This document shows positions 23,305-31,871 of a DNA stretch of 37,521 bases, in pieces. Source of the stretch: an uncultured Prevotellaceae bacterium (GTDB taxonomy: Bacteria > Bacteroidota > Bacteroidia > Bacteroidales > Muribaculaceae). The position numbers were made by a program, and so were the translations under genes. Numbering within the stretch: position 1 is the stretch's first letter; each line of letters begins with the position of its first letter. The notes beneath the pieces were generated by a model. That model saw nothing but the letters and a program-made list of their open reading frames with translations, did not search any database and had not been told where the DNA came from. The stretch lies in the NCBI GenBank assembly GCA_947165485.1, contig CAMVAP010000030.1, forward strand, positions 1 to 37,521. The letters are read 5' to 3'.

Positions 23305-24867
23305 TTAGTGCATGGTCTCGGCGAGAGCCTCGGCGCAGCGTTCGCCGTCGATAGCACTGGAGACGATACCTCCCGCATAGCCTGCGCCCTCGCCACAGGG
23401 ATAGAGCCCCTGGAGGTTGACGTGATGCAGCAACGTGATGTCACGAGGGATGCGCACTGGCGATGAAGTGCGTGTCTCAACCCCAATGACGGTGGCATCG
23501 TTGGTGAGGAAACCTCGCGCATTCTGGCCAAAGATTTTAAAGCCCTTGCGCAACCTGTTAGCGACAAATGGCGGCATCCACTGGTCGAGCCTTGATGGCT
23601 GCACACCAGGCAGATAGGACGACGGTGGGATATTGCGTGAAGACTTACCATCGACAAAGTCCTTCATGCGCTGCGCTCCAGCAATGAGCGTATTACCAGC
23701 CTCGATAAAGGCCCGTCGCTCCATGTCACGCTGGAAATGCATCATCGACAATACGCCATATTTTTTATACCGTTCAGGCAGATCCTCGGGATGCAGTTCC
23801 ACGACCATTCCCGAGTTGGCCCAATGCGAGCCGCGGTTGCTGGGCGACATGCCATTGACCACCAGTCCATCGACCTCGCTCACAGCAGGCACCACAAATC
23901 CACCAGGACACATACAGAAAGAATATACGCCACGATGATCGACCTGGGTAACAAAGTTGTACTCGGCAGCGGGTAAATACTCACCTCGTCCCAACACGCT
24001 GTGGTACTGAATCTGGTCGATTATGCGTTGGGGGTGCTCCAGTCGCACACCCACAGCGATACCTTTGGCCTCCAGGTCAATGTCGCTATCATACAGCATC
24101 TGATAGACATCGCGGGCCGAGTGTCCAGTGGCCAAGATGACAGGTCCCTCAAAGGTTTCGCCTGTTGCCGTTTCAACCCCTTTAACACAGCCCTCGTCCA
24201 ACAGTAGCCGTGTCACTCGGGTCTCAAAATGCACCTCACCGCCGCATCTCAAGATAGTCTCGCGCATCGTCTTTATCACACCAGGCAACTTGTCGCTGCC
24301 GATGTGGGGATGGGCATCGACAAGGATGTCCTCACGGGCACCATGCTGGACAAAGATGCCCAAGATGCGTTCCACCGAACCACGCTTCTTGCTGCGGGTG
24401 TAGAGTTTGCCATCACTATAAGCACCTGCCCCACCCTCGCCATAGCAATAGTTGCTCTCGGGGTCCACCACGCCTTCACGTTGAATGCGCGAAGCGTCCA
24501 ATCGACGATTCATCACATCCTTGCCGCGCTCCACAACGATGGGCTTGATTCCCAACTCAATGAGCCGCAAAGCGGCAAACAACCCACCAGGGCCCATGCC
24601 AACGACAACGGCCTGCCGCTTACCATCCACAGGCTTATACTCAATGGGCGGTACCAGGTAATCTTGCGTCATGGGCTCATTGATATACACCCTCACCTTG
24701 AGGTTGACCACCACATTGCGCTGACGGGCATCAATAGAGCGTTTCAAGATTCTGATGCCTTGAATGCTCTGGGCCGGTATGTCATTGTGTTGGGCCAGAT
24801 GTCGTGCTATGTCACCCATGCTAGCTGCCGTGCGTGGACTCACGCGAAGTTGCAATTCTTGAATCAT
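23305..24867 (-). CDS. COG2509-type FAD-dependent dehydrogenase
   Basis: Predicted flavoprotein of 520 residues, uncharacterised family. The start is the ATG at 24867 (MIQELQLRVSP), matching the usual N-terminus of the family; an upstream frame extension of 10 residues overlaps the promoter. Residues 1-85 form an N-terminal ferredoxin-like region, then the FAD motif VVGMGPGGLFAALRLIELG at about 95-113 with VVERG. YCYGEGGAGAYSDGKL and the CMCPGGFVVPA segment are strongly conserved in this family; the C-terminal PCGEGAGYAGGIVSSAIDG is the second FAD block. Substrate and electron partner unknown. Its neighbours give no clue. Confidence 0.85.
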   Translation of the reverse strand: MIQELQLRVSPRTAASMGDIARHLAQHNDIPAQSIQGIRILKRSIDARQRNVVVNLKVRVYINEPMTQDYLVPPIEYKPVDGKRQAVVVGMGPGGLFAALRLIELGIKPIVVERGKDVMNRRLDASRIQREGVVDPESNYCYGEGGAGAYSDGKLYTRSKKRGSVERILGIFVQHGAREDILVDAHPHIGSDKLPGVIKTMRETILRCGGEVHFETRVTRLLLDEGCVKGVETATGETFEGPVILATGHSARDVYQMLYDSDIDLEAKGIAVGVRLEHPQRIIDQIQYHSVLGRGEYLPAAEYNFVTQVDHRGVYSFCMCPGGFVVPAVSEVDGLVVNGMSPSNRGSHWANSGMVVELHPEDLPERYKKYGVLSMMHFQRDMERRAFIEAGNTLIAGAQRMKDFVDGKSSRNIPPSSYLPGVQPSRLDQWMPPFVANRLRKGFKIFGQNARGFLTNDATVIGVETRTSSPVRIPRDITLLHHVNLQGLYPCGEGAGYAGGIVSSAIDGERCAEALAETMH

Positions 24868-24896
24868 AATAAGAAATATGTGTTTTTTTTGTGGCA

Positions 24897-24904
24897 CAAA
24901 GTTA
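24897..24904 (-). promoter_or_regulatory. -7 box of the COG2509 flavoprotein gene
   Basis: TAACTTTG on the minus strand, 30 bases upstream of the start at 24867. No TTG at the proper -33 distance. Confidence 0.5.
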
Positions 24905-24927
24905 CAGCATTTTTGATAAGTTTTAGC

Positions 24928-24935
24928 TATTTTTG
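24928..24935 (+). promoter_or_regulatory. -7 box of the HAD hydrolase gene
   Basis: TATTTTTG, 33 bases before the ATG at 24968. No TTG at the standard spacing, so the call is moderate. It is divergent from the flavoprotein box. Confidence 0.5.
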
Positions 24936-24967
24936 CGCCTTAATTTATATCAAGAAACAGAATCAAC

Positions 24968-25627
24968 ATGAGAGAAAAGACTAATACACCGTGTGGTGTG
25001 CTGTTTGACCTTGACGGGGTGTTGCTCGACAGCGAGGGGCAGTACAGCATCTTCTGGGCATCGATGGATGAACAATATCCAACCCACGTGCCCGATTTCG
25101 CACGATTCATCAAGGGCTTCCACCTGAACCGCATCCTGGGCTACTTTGATAGCGAAGAAGTGCGTCATCGTGTGGTGGAGCAACTGATGGAATTTGAACG
25201 CACTATGAAGTATGTTTTTTTTCCTGGTGCACTAGATTTAGTCAACCAATTACACGATGCGGGCATTCCCATGGCCATTGTCACATCGAGTGACCGCAAG
25301 AAAATGCAGTCATTATACAGCCAGTATCCCGAGTTCCCCGCACTATTTGACAAGATTGTCACCGGTGATATGGTAACCCATGCCAAGCCCGACCCTGATT
25401 GTTTCTTGCTGGGGGCACGGTTGATAGGTGTTGACATTGAGGATTGCATCGTGCTGGAAGATTCACGCAACGGCCTTATTGCCGGTCGCGCATCAGGAGC
25501 CCGGGTGATTGGCATCACCACTACCCTGCCCCGCGAGCAAGTGAGTGAATTGAGCGACTTGACCATCGATGCCGTGAGCCAATTGAGTGTCGAGCAGATG
25601 CTCAGCACGCGCCAAACTGTGAAATAA
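24968..25627 (+). CDS. HAD-family phosphatase (phosphoglucomutase/phosphoglycolate type)
   Basis: 219 residues. HAD motif I DLDGVLLDSEG (about 13-23) with nucleophile and acid Asp; a helical cap follows; motif II is VTSSDRKK; motif III is the Lys in HAKPDPDCF; motif IV is VLEDSRNGLIAG. This is the subfamily I layout of beta-phosphoglucomutase, phosphoglycolate phosphatase and many sugar-phosphate phosphatases. The exact substrate cannot be told. Stands alone, 59 bases before the Fur-family gene, which has its own promoter. Confidence 0.88.
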   Translation: MREKTNTPCGVLFDLDGVLLDSEGQYSIFWASMDEQYPTHVPDFARFIKGFHLNRILGYFDSEEVRHRVVEQLMEFERTMKYVFFPGALDLVNQLHDAGIPMAIVTSSDRKKMQSLYSQYPEFPALFDKIVTGDMVTHAKPDPDCFLLGARLIGVDIEDCIVLEDSRNGLIAGRASGARVIGITTTLPREQVSELSDLTIDAVSQLSVEQMLSTRQTVK

Positions 25628-25647
25628 TTTCAAAAGCGCTTTTTTCT

Positions 25648-25678
25648 TTGCTTGATTGCAAAAATGATTGTACCTTTG
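25648..25678 (+). promoter_or_regulatory. promoter of the Fur-family gene
   Basis: TTG (25648-25650), a 20-base spacer and TACCTTTG (25671-25678). The ATG is only 8 bases after the box, so the mRNA would be almost leaderless. Confidence 0.75.
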
Positions 25679-25686
25679 TCACACCG

Positions 25687-26190
25687 ATGAGAACCGATCC
25701 AAATATCGAGGATATTGCCGATAGCAACAACCCGGTTGTCCGCAAGTTCAGCGACTACCTGGATGCCCATGGTATGCGCAAGACCACCGAGCGCTATGCC
25801 ATCCTGAACCGCATCATGGGCATCAATGGTCACTTCACCATCGAGGAGTTGCAGCAGATCATCGAGGAAGACGGTTTCCGTGTGAGCCGCTCAACCGTTT
25901 ACAATACCGTCGAACTGTTGATGGACGCCAAGATGTTGCGCCGCCACGTGTTTGAAGGGATGCAGGCACAGTATGAGCGCATCACGTTGCCCCACACCCA
26001 CTTGATATGTACCACATGTGGCAAGGTCAAGGAGGTAAAGGACCCTAATTTTGCGGCATCGATGAATGCCCGGCGCTTCAACGCGTTTAACACCGACCAT
26101 TACAGCCTGTATGTGTATGGCACGTGCAGCACGTGTGCCCGCAAGGCAAAGCGCCTCAAGAATGAGAACAACAGTAAACACAAGAAATAA
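25687..26190 (+). CDS. Fur-family metalloregulator
   Basis: Metal- or peroxide-responsive repressor of 167 residues. The start at 25687 follows a promoter that overlaps any longer frame. The winged-helix DNA-binding domain (15-90) contains GMRKTTERYAIL and SRSTVYNTVELL; the dimerisation domain has HTHLICTTCGKVKEV. Two CxxC pairs (C108/C111 and C147/C150) form the structural zinc site. The sequence fits Fur, Zur or PerR equally; which metal it senses cannot be decided. Its own gene has a near-leaderless mRNA; no Fur box is evident in the promoter. Confidence 0.9.
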   Translation: MRTDPNIEDIADSNNPVVRKFSDYLDAHGMRKTTERYAILNRIMGINGHFTIEELQQIIEEDGFRVSRSTVYNTVELLMDAKMLRRHVFEGMQAQYERITLPHTHLICTTCGKVKEVKDPNFAASMNARRFNAFNTDHYSLYVYGTCSTCARKAKRLKNENNSKHKK

Positions 26191-26239
26191 CTTTATTTAC
26201 AAAAAACCTATTTAACACTTTTAAAACCGTTAATTAATC

Positions 26240-27484
26240 ATGGCTAAAGTAAAACCGTTCCGTGGCGTGAGACCGCCCAAGCAGTATGTAGAGAAAGTAG
26301 CATCCAAGCCCTATGACGTGCTCTCCAGTGAGGAGGCTCGTGCCGAGGCTGGCGACAACGAGATGTCACTGTATCACATCATTAAGCCCGAAATCGACTT
26401 TGAACCCGGCACAGGCGAACATGAGCCCAAGGTATATGACAAGGCCGTCGAGAACTTCAAGAAGTTCCAGGACAAGGGTTGGCTGGTACAAGACGATCAG
26501 GAGTGCTACTACATCTATGCTCAGACAATGGATGGCCGCACCCAATACGGATTTGTTGTGGGTGCCAGCGTTGAAGATTACCTCACTGGCCGCATCAAGA
26601 AGCATGAGCTCACCCGTCGCGAGAAGGAGGCTGACCGCATGCATCACATTGAGATCAACAATGCCAACATCGAGCCGGTATTCCTGGCATTCCCCGATAA
26701 CAGCATCCTGGAGGACATCATTGACCGCACCGCACAGACCACGCCCGAGTATGACTTTGTGAGCGAGGACGGCATCGGCCACACCCTGTGGGTAATCAAG
26801 GACAAGGAAACCATCGATACCATCACCAAGGAGTTTGGCGAGATTCCCTACCTGTACATTGCTGACGGTCACCACCGCACTGCCGCCGCTGCCCACGTGG
26901 GCGAGGAAAAGGCCAAGGCTGATCCCAACCACAACGGCACCGAGGAGTACAACTTCCTGCTGGCAGTATGCTTCCCCCAGTCACACCTCAAGGTGATGGA
27001 CTACAACCGCGTGGTTGTTGACCTGAATGGCAACACCGAGGAGCAGTTCCTTGAGAAGCTGGGTGAGAAATTCATCGTCGAGGAGAAGGGCACCGAGATT
27101 TATAAGCCCGCCAAGCTGCACAACTTCTCCCTCTACCTGGGTGGCAAGTGGTACTCGCTGACCGCCAAGGAAGGGACCTATGATGACAACGATCCCATCG
27201 GCGTGCTCGACGTGACCATCAGTAGCGATTACATCTTGCGCGACATCCTGGGCATCACCGATTTGCGCACCGACAAACGCATCGACTTCGTTGGTGGTAT
27301 CCGTGGCCTGGGCGAGTTGAAGAATCGTGTTGACAGCGGCGAGATGAAGATGGCGCTGGCCCTCTATCCCGTGACCATGAAGCAGATCATCGACATTGCC
27401 GACAGCGGCAAGATCATGCCTCCCAAGGCCACATGGTTTGAGCCCAAGCTGCGCTCGGGTCTGATCATCCACAAGTTGGATTGA
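26240..27484 (+). CDS. DUF1015-family protein with ParB-like DGHHR motif
   Basis: 414 residues, cytosolic, DUF1015 (COG4198). Conserved family segments are PYDVLSSEEA (24-33), YYIYAQ (90-95), KKHELTRREKEADRM (120-134) and ADGHHRTAAAA (208-218). The DGHHR signature is shared with ParB/sulfiredoxin-fold nucleotide-binding enzymes, including archaeal free-serine kinase SerK, so a phosphotransfer role on a small metabolite is possible (inference). From memory, in many Bacteroidota this gene follows serC and serA; here it does not. It is followed by heptamer repeats and a terminator. Confidence 0.85.
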   Translation: MAKVKPFRGVRPPKQYVEKVASKPYDVLSSEEARAEAGDNEMSLYHIIKPEIDFEPGTGEHEPKVYDKAVENFKKFQDKGWLVQDDQECYYIYAQTMDGRTQYGFVVGASVEDYLTGRIKKHELTRREKEADRMHHIEINNANIEPVFLAFPDNSILEDIIDRTAQTTPEYDFVSEDGIGHTLWVIKDKETIDTITKEFGEIPYLYIADGHHRTAAAAHVGEEKAKADPNHNGTEEYNFLLAVCFPQSHLKVMDYNRVVVDLNGNTEEQFLEKLGEKFIVEEKGTEIYKPAKLHNFSLYLGGKWYSLTAKEGTYDDNDPIGVLDVTISSDYILRDILGITDLRTDKRIDFVGGIRGLGELKNRVDSGEMKMALALYPVTMKQIIDIADSGKIMPPKATWFEPKLRSGLIIHKLD

Positions 27485-27486
27485 TA

Positions 27487-27532
27487 TTAGGCTTTAGGCT
27501 TTAGGTTATAGACTTTAGGCTTTAGGCTTTAG
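27487..27532. repeat. tandem TTAGGCT heptamers
   Basis: Six and a half units in a row: TTAGGCT, TTAGGCT, TTAGGTT, ATAGACT, TTAGGCT, TTAGGCT, TTAG. They begin 2 bases after the DUF1015 stop codon. The same unit occurs at 18834-18878 in inverted layout. The rest of the gap (27533-27746) holds a terminator and the dnaN promoter. Confidence 0.8.
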
Positions 27533-27605
27533 TGGTGAGTGACAGCTCATTTTGTGGAGCAGCCCAATCCTGATGCAAGCCTATTGCGAAGTGTGTAATA
27601 CTCTT

Positions 27606-27640
27606 AAAAAGCGTTATCGAGGCAATCGATGGCGCTTTTT
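27606..27640 (+). terminator. intrinsic terminator upstream of dnaN
   Basis: AAAAAGCG (27606-27613) pairs with CGCTTTTT (27633-27640), with ATCGA/TCGAT inside, followed by a longer T-tract. It ends the DUF1015 transcript. Confidence 0.8.
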
Positions 27641-27685
27641 TTCGTTTTTTTATCAACAAACACATCTTTATTAAGAAAAAATCAC

Positions 27686-27693
27686 TATATTTG
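27686..27693 (+). promoter_or_regulatory. -7 box of dnaN
   Basis: TATATTTG matches TAnnTTTG; the ATG is 53 bases downstream. No clear TTG at -33. Confidence 0.6.
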
Positions 27694-27746
27694 TAGGTTA
27701 AAAGAGAGAACAAAAGATTAATCACAATATAAAGAGACATAACTAT

Positions 27747-28865
27747 ATGAAATTCAACGTCCAAAGTAAATTATTGCTTTCTCGCTTGAACGCAGTGAGC
27801 AAAGTGGTGAGCAGCAAGAATGCCTATGCCATTCTCGACAATTTCCTGTTTGAGCTTCAAAGCGACCGCCTTGTCGTGACTGGTAGCGACATGGAGACGC
27901 GCCTGACCACCAACATCGAAGTTCAGAACATCGAAGGAACCGGAAAGTTTGCCCTTGATGTCAAGCGCACCATCAATTCCTTGAAAGAGCTGCCCGACAC
28001 TGCTCTGACCTTTGAGATCAACGATGAGACCCTGGCTGTCAAGGTAACCTACATCAACGGTTATTATGACGCGATGGCACTCAACGGAGACGAGTTTCCC
28101 GAGAAGGCAGCCAATGCCAATGACATCCAGCAGTTCAACTTGCCAGCCAAGAGTATCGCAGCGGGCATCGGCCACACGCTGTTTGCCGTGGGCAATGATG
28201 ATATGCACCCCCAGTTCATGGGTATCTTCTGGGACATCAAGCCCGACATGATTGTCTATGTTGCCAGCGATTCCCACAAGCTCGTACGCTATCGTCAGAC
28301 CAATGTCACCCCCAACTTTGAGCGTTCGTTCATCCTTCCTGCCAAGCCCGCCTCAATTCTGGCGAGCATTATCGACCGCAATAGCGAAGATCCCATCAGC
28401 ATCACCATCGACGAGAGCAGTGCAACCTTTGAGAACAGCGACTTCCAGCTGTCATGCCGCTTTATCAATGGCCGATACCCCAATTATAATTCAGTTATCC
28501 CCGAGGACAACCCCTACACGATGGCCGTTGACCGCATGACGTTGCTCAATGCCGTTCGCCGCGTAGCCGTGTTTGCCAACGTGGGCGGGCTTGTACGCCT
28601 TGACCTGCGTCCCACCGAGGTCGTTCTCACATCCCAAGATGTTGACCACTCCACCGCTGCCGAGGAGACCATCAAGTGTGAATACAACGGAGAACCCATG
28701 AATATCGGCTTCAAGAGCGCCGATGTGATCGATGTAGTCAACAACATCGACTGTGATGGTGTATTCCTCAAGTTGCTCGATCCCGCACGTGCAGGCGTAT
28801 TCATCCCCAGTGAGCAGAAGGCCGGCGAGGACCTCATCGTGCTCCAGATGCCCATGATGATTTAA
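27747..28865 (+). CDS. dnaN: DNA polymerase III beta subunit (sliding clamp)
   Basis: Ring-forming clamp that tethers the replicative polymerase to DNA. 372 residues, normal length, with three clamp domains (about 1-120, 128-245, 250-372). Recognisable blocks are the N-terminal LLSRLNAVSKVVSSKNAYAIL, FVASDSHKL-type VASDSHKLVRYR in domain 2, FINGRYPNYNSVIPEDNP in domain 3 and the terminal LQMPMMI, corresponding to the usual LxMPMRL end. It starts a run of closely spaced plus-strand genes; the oriC/dnaA region is not in this window. Confidence 0.97.
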   Translation: MKFNVQSKLLLSRLNAVSKVVSSKNAYAILDNFLFELQSDRLVVTGSDMETRLTTNIEVQNIEGTGKFALDVKRTINSLKELPDTALTFEINDETLAVKVTYINGYYDAMALNGDEFPEKAANANDIQQFNLPAKSIAAGIGHTLFAVGNDDMHPQFMGIFWDIKPDMIVYVASDSHKLVRYRQTNVTPNFERSFILPAKPASILASIIDRNSEDPISITIDESSATFENSDFQLSCRFINGRYPNYNSVIPEDNPYTMAVDRMTLLNAVRRVAVFANVGGLVRLDLRPTEVVLTSQDVDHSTAAEETIKCEYNGEPMNIGFKSADVIDVVNNIDCDGVFLKLLDPARAGVFIPSEQKAGEDLIVLQMPMMI

Positions 28866-28894
28866 TTCGCCAAGTAACGGAATCACTAGAACAC

Positions 28895-29680
28895 ATGAAA
28901 CTGAATCTTAAACGTCCGCTCGTGGTCTTTGATCTGGAATCTACTGGACTGAATATCACCGAGGACCGCATCATTGAGCTTTCCTACGTCAAGGTTTATC
29001 CCGACGGTCGTGAAGAAGGTCCCAAGACCTACCGCTTCAACCCCGAGAAGATAATCCCCCAGCAGGCTATCGATGTGCACCACATCACCAATGATGAGCT
29101 GGTGAACGAGCCCACCTTTAAGGAACGAGCCCACGACATTGCGCGAGTGTTTGAGGGTTGTGACATTGCGGGATTCAACAGCAACCACTTTGACATTCCC
29201 CTGCTGGCACAGGAGATGAGCAAAGCCGGCGTTAGCTTCGATCCCAGCCAGCACAAGTTTATCGACGTGCAGACCATCTACCACAAGCGCGAGAAACGTG
29301 ATCTAGAAGCCGCTTGCCAGTTCTATTGCGGCCACTCGATGGAGAACCATCACTCGGCTGCCGATGATGCCAAGACCACGCTTGAAGTGCTCAAGGCTCA
29401 GCTCGACCACTATGCCAACGATGATGAGCCACTTGTTAACGATGTGGATTTCCTATCCCAGTACTCGACCCACAACCGCAATGTGGATCTTGCGGGACGC
29501 ATCATCTACAACGAGCAGCGGGAACCGGTTTTCAACTTTGGCAAGCACAAGGGGAAACTTGTCAAGGACGTGTTCACCAAGCTCGACCTGGGCTACTATG
29601 ACTGGATGATGAAGAGTGACTTTGCCGAGAACACCAAGCAGGTCATCACCAGGTTGTATATCCAGTTTAAGAAGCAATAA
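28895..29680 (+). CDS. DnaQ-like 3'-5' exonuclease with ExoX-type tail
   Basis: 261 residues. The exonuclease domain (about 8-175) has all DEDDh residues: D13 and E15 in FDLESTG, the Asp in SNHFDIP, and His/Asp in HHSAADDA. Residues 200-261 form a separate small domain (FNFGKHKGKLVKDV and YDWMMKSDF), known from ExoX-like and other exonucleases. It could proofread for PolC-type replicase or trim DNA/RNA ends. It lies 29 bases after dnaN, so it is probably co-transcribed with the clamp gene, which supports a replication or repair role. Confidence 0.9.
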   Translation: MKLNLKRPLVVFDLESTGLNITEDRIIELSYVKVYPDGREEGPKTYRFNPEKIIPQQAIDVHHITNDELVNEPTFKERAHDIARVFEGCDIAGFNSNHFDIPLLAQEMSKAGVSFDPSQHKFIDVQTIYHKREKRDLEAACQFYCGHSMENHHSAADDAKTTLEVLKAQLDHYANDDEPLVNDVDFLSQYSTHNRNVDLAGRIIYNEQREPVFNFGKHKGKLVKDVFTKLDLGYYDWMMKSDFAENTKQVITRLYIQFKKQ

Positions 29681-29717
29681 TAATTCCATCACCATTTATC
29701 ACTAGCAGATACTCACC

Positions 29718-30926
29718 ATGTTGAAAGGCAAGCACATCATCCTAGGCATCACAGGCGGTATTGCTGCCTATAAGTGCGCCACGCTCACGCGGTTGCTCAT
29801 CAAGGCCGGAGCCGAGGTACAGGTTATCATGACCCCCAATGCCAAGCAGTTCATCCAGCCGTTGACATTGTCAACACTGAGTGGCAAGCCTGTTATCAGC
29901 GAGTTCTTTACCGCCAACACAGGCCAGTGGAACAGCCATGTCGATCTGGGACTGTGGGCCGATGCGCTCATCATTGCCCCAGCCACCGCTTCGACCATTG
30001 GCAAAATGGCTCATGGCGTTGCCGACAACATGCTGGTGACCACCTATCTGTCGGCCAAGGCACCCGTGTTTGTGGCTCCAGCGATGGACCTTGACATGAT
30101 GCGCCATCCCAGCACAGTGCGCAATCTCGACTTGCTGCGCAGTTACGGCAATCACATCATTGAACCCACAGCGGGTGAGCTGGCCAGTCACCTCATCGGC
30201 AAGGGACGCATGGAGGAACCCGAGAACATTGTCAAGGTGCTGGACGACTTTTTTTCTCAAGGTGAGGATCTGAAAGGCAAACAGGTACTTATCACTGCCG
30301 GCCCCACGGTAGAGCGGATCGATCCCGTGCGCTACATCAGTAATTTCTCATCAGGCAAGATGGGATTTGCTCTAGCCGAGGAATGTGCGAGCCGTGGAGC
30401 ACAGGTAACGCTGGTTTCCGGGCTTGTTGCGCTCAAGACCGGCCACCCATCCATTCACCGCATCGACGTGACTACAGCCCTGGAGATGCATGATGCTGTC
30501 ATGCAGGCCTTGCCGCAGAGTGACGCAGTGATATTGTGTGCCGCTGTCGCCGACTACCGTGTGGAAAACGTCGCCGACAAAAAAATCAAGCGTGAAAAAG
30601 ATACGGCACCCGTCATCCGTCTCACCCCCAATCCCGACATTGCCCGTGCCGTGGGGCAAGCCAAGCGCCCCAACCAAGTGACTGTGGGGTTTGCACTGGA
30701 AACCGACAACGAGAATGTGAATGCGCAAGGCAAACTGGAGCGTAAGAACTTGAATTTCATCGTTATGAACTCATTGCGTGACAAGAATGCCGGTTTCCAA
30801 GTCGATACCAACAAGGTGACCATCTTTACCGATAAGGGTGAAACCCTTGAAGGAGAATGCAAGTCCAAGCGTGAAGTCGCCCATGACATTATTGATGTTT
30901 TACACAAGTATCTGTTGCAAAAATGA
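29718..30926 (+). CDS. coaBC: bifunctional phosphopantothenoylcysteine decarboxylase/phosphopantothenate-cysteine ligase
   Basis: Two-domain coenzyme A enzyme of 402 residues. The flavin CoaC half (1-185) has ITGGIAAYK (11-19) and the active-site His74 in NSHVDL. The CoaB half (190-402) has ITAGPTVERIDPVRYISN and the VADYR and FALETDN segments. In the CoaC half the expected PAMN is PAMD (121-124), and the clamp segment TAGELASHLIGKGRM (151-165) has no Cys, with Ser157 where E. coli has Cys158. Part of this may be normal for Bacteroidota. It is followed by an ATGA overlap with the DUF4835 gene. Confidence 0.95.
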   Translation: MLKGKHIILGITGGIAAYKCATLTRLLIKAGAEVQVIMTPNAKQFIQPLTLSTLSGKPVISEFFTANTGQWNSHVDLGLWADALIIAPATASTIGKMAHGVADNMLVTTYLSAKAPVFVAPAMDLDMMRHPSTVRNLDLLRSYGNHIIEPTAGELASHLIGKGRMEEPENIVKVLDDFFSQGEDLKGKQVLITAGPTVERIDPVRYISNFSSGKMGFALAEECASRGAQVTLVSGLVALKTGHPSIHRIDVTTALEMHDAVMQALPQSDAVILCAAVADYRVENVADKKIKREKDTAPVIRLTPNPDIARAVGQAKRPNQVTVGFALETDNENVNAQGKLERKNLNFIVMNSLRDKNAGFQVDTNKVTIFTDKGETLEGECKSKREVAHDIIDVLHKYLLQK

Positions 30927-31843
30927 AGAAGACACTATTGCTGTTGATGGTGGCACTGCTATGTGCCTTTCATGTTGTTGCCGATGACGAAGCAACCGAG
31001 CTGAATTGCGAAGTTGAAGTCAACGCCGATAAGATTTCCAATGGAAGCAGGGACGTGTTTAACGAGTTAAAGCAATCGGTCACCGACTACATGAACACCA
31101 CCAAGTGGACCAATGCCACCTTTGGCACCAATGAGAAGATCTACTGTAAACTCTTGTTCACCATTAGCTCCTGGGACGATGGTTCAGGGGTTATGGAGGG
31201 AGATTTACAGATTCAATCCCAACGTCCCGTCTTCAACAGTTCCTACACTACCGCCCTGATCAACTTCAAGGACCCCAAGGTGCATATCACCTTCATGCCC
31301 GGACAGACCCTGGAGTTCTCTGAGCTGGAGATGAAAGACAACCTGACGGCTATCCTCAACTTTTGGGCCTATATGATCATTGCTCTCGACTTTGACTCCT
31401 TTGAGTTGAACGGTGGAGATCCCTATTATGATCGCGCAGCACAGGTCGTTCGCTTGGCTCAGAATTCTGGCGAGAGCGGTTGGAAAGCCTTTGAGGACAA
31501 CAACAACCGTAGCGCGGTTCTCAGCGCATTTACCGACAAGCAGACTGCTCCCATCCGTCAGATGCTCTATGACTATCACCGCATGGGACTGGACCAGATG
31601 GTTGTCACCGTTGACAAGGGTCGTGCCACCATTACCCACACCCTGGAGAACCTGGCCAAGATCTATGATGTTGCCCCCATGTCGGTGTGCCTCACCATGT
31701 TCAAGGATGCCAAACTCGACGAGTTGGTCAACATCTACAGCAAGGCAAACACCACCGAGAAAGAAAACGTCTATGAAATGCTCTATCAGGTATATCCGAG
31801 TGAGACTAACCGTCTAGAGAAAATTAAGCAAACCAGTAATTAA
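30923..31843 (+). CDS. DUF4835/PorD-family exported protein
   Basis: 306 residues with a signal peptide (1-20, LLLLMVALLCAFHVVA). The mature part starts with ELNCEVEVNADKI, the typical opening of DUF4835, and contains FWAYMIIALDFDSF, which marks the family. PorD of Porphyromonas is a member linked to type IX secretion and cell-envelope function. It overlaps coaBC by 4 bases (ATGA), an order (coaBC, DUF4835, recN) that I recall as conserved in Bacteroidota. No other type IX secretion gene is in the window. Confidence 0.85.
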   Translation: MKKTLLLLMVALLCAFHVVADDEATELNCEVEVNADKISNGSRDVFNELKQSVTDYMNTTKWTNATFGTNEKIYCKLLFTISSWDDGSGVMEGDLQIQSQRPVFNSSYTTALINFKDPKVHITFMPGQTLEFSELEMKDNLTAILNFWAYMIIALDFDSFELNGGDPYYDRAAQVVRLAQNSGESGWKAFEDNNNRSAVLSAFTDKQTAPIRQMLYDYHRMGLDQMVVTVDKGRATITHTLENLAKIYDVAPMSVCLTMFKDAKLDELVNIYSKANTTEKENVYEMLYQVYPSETNRLEKIKQTSN

Positions 31844-31871
31844 CAGGATTGCCCCGCACTTCACGTGAGAA

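Noticed and set aside
27487-27532. CRISPR array
   Set aside because: Units are 7 bases long and contiguous with no spacers; no cas gene is present anywhere in the window.
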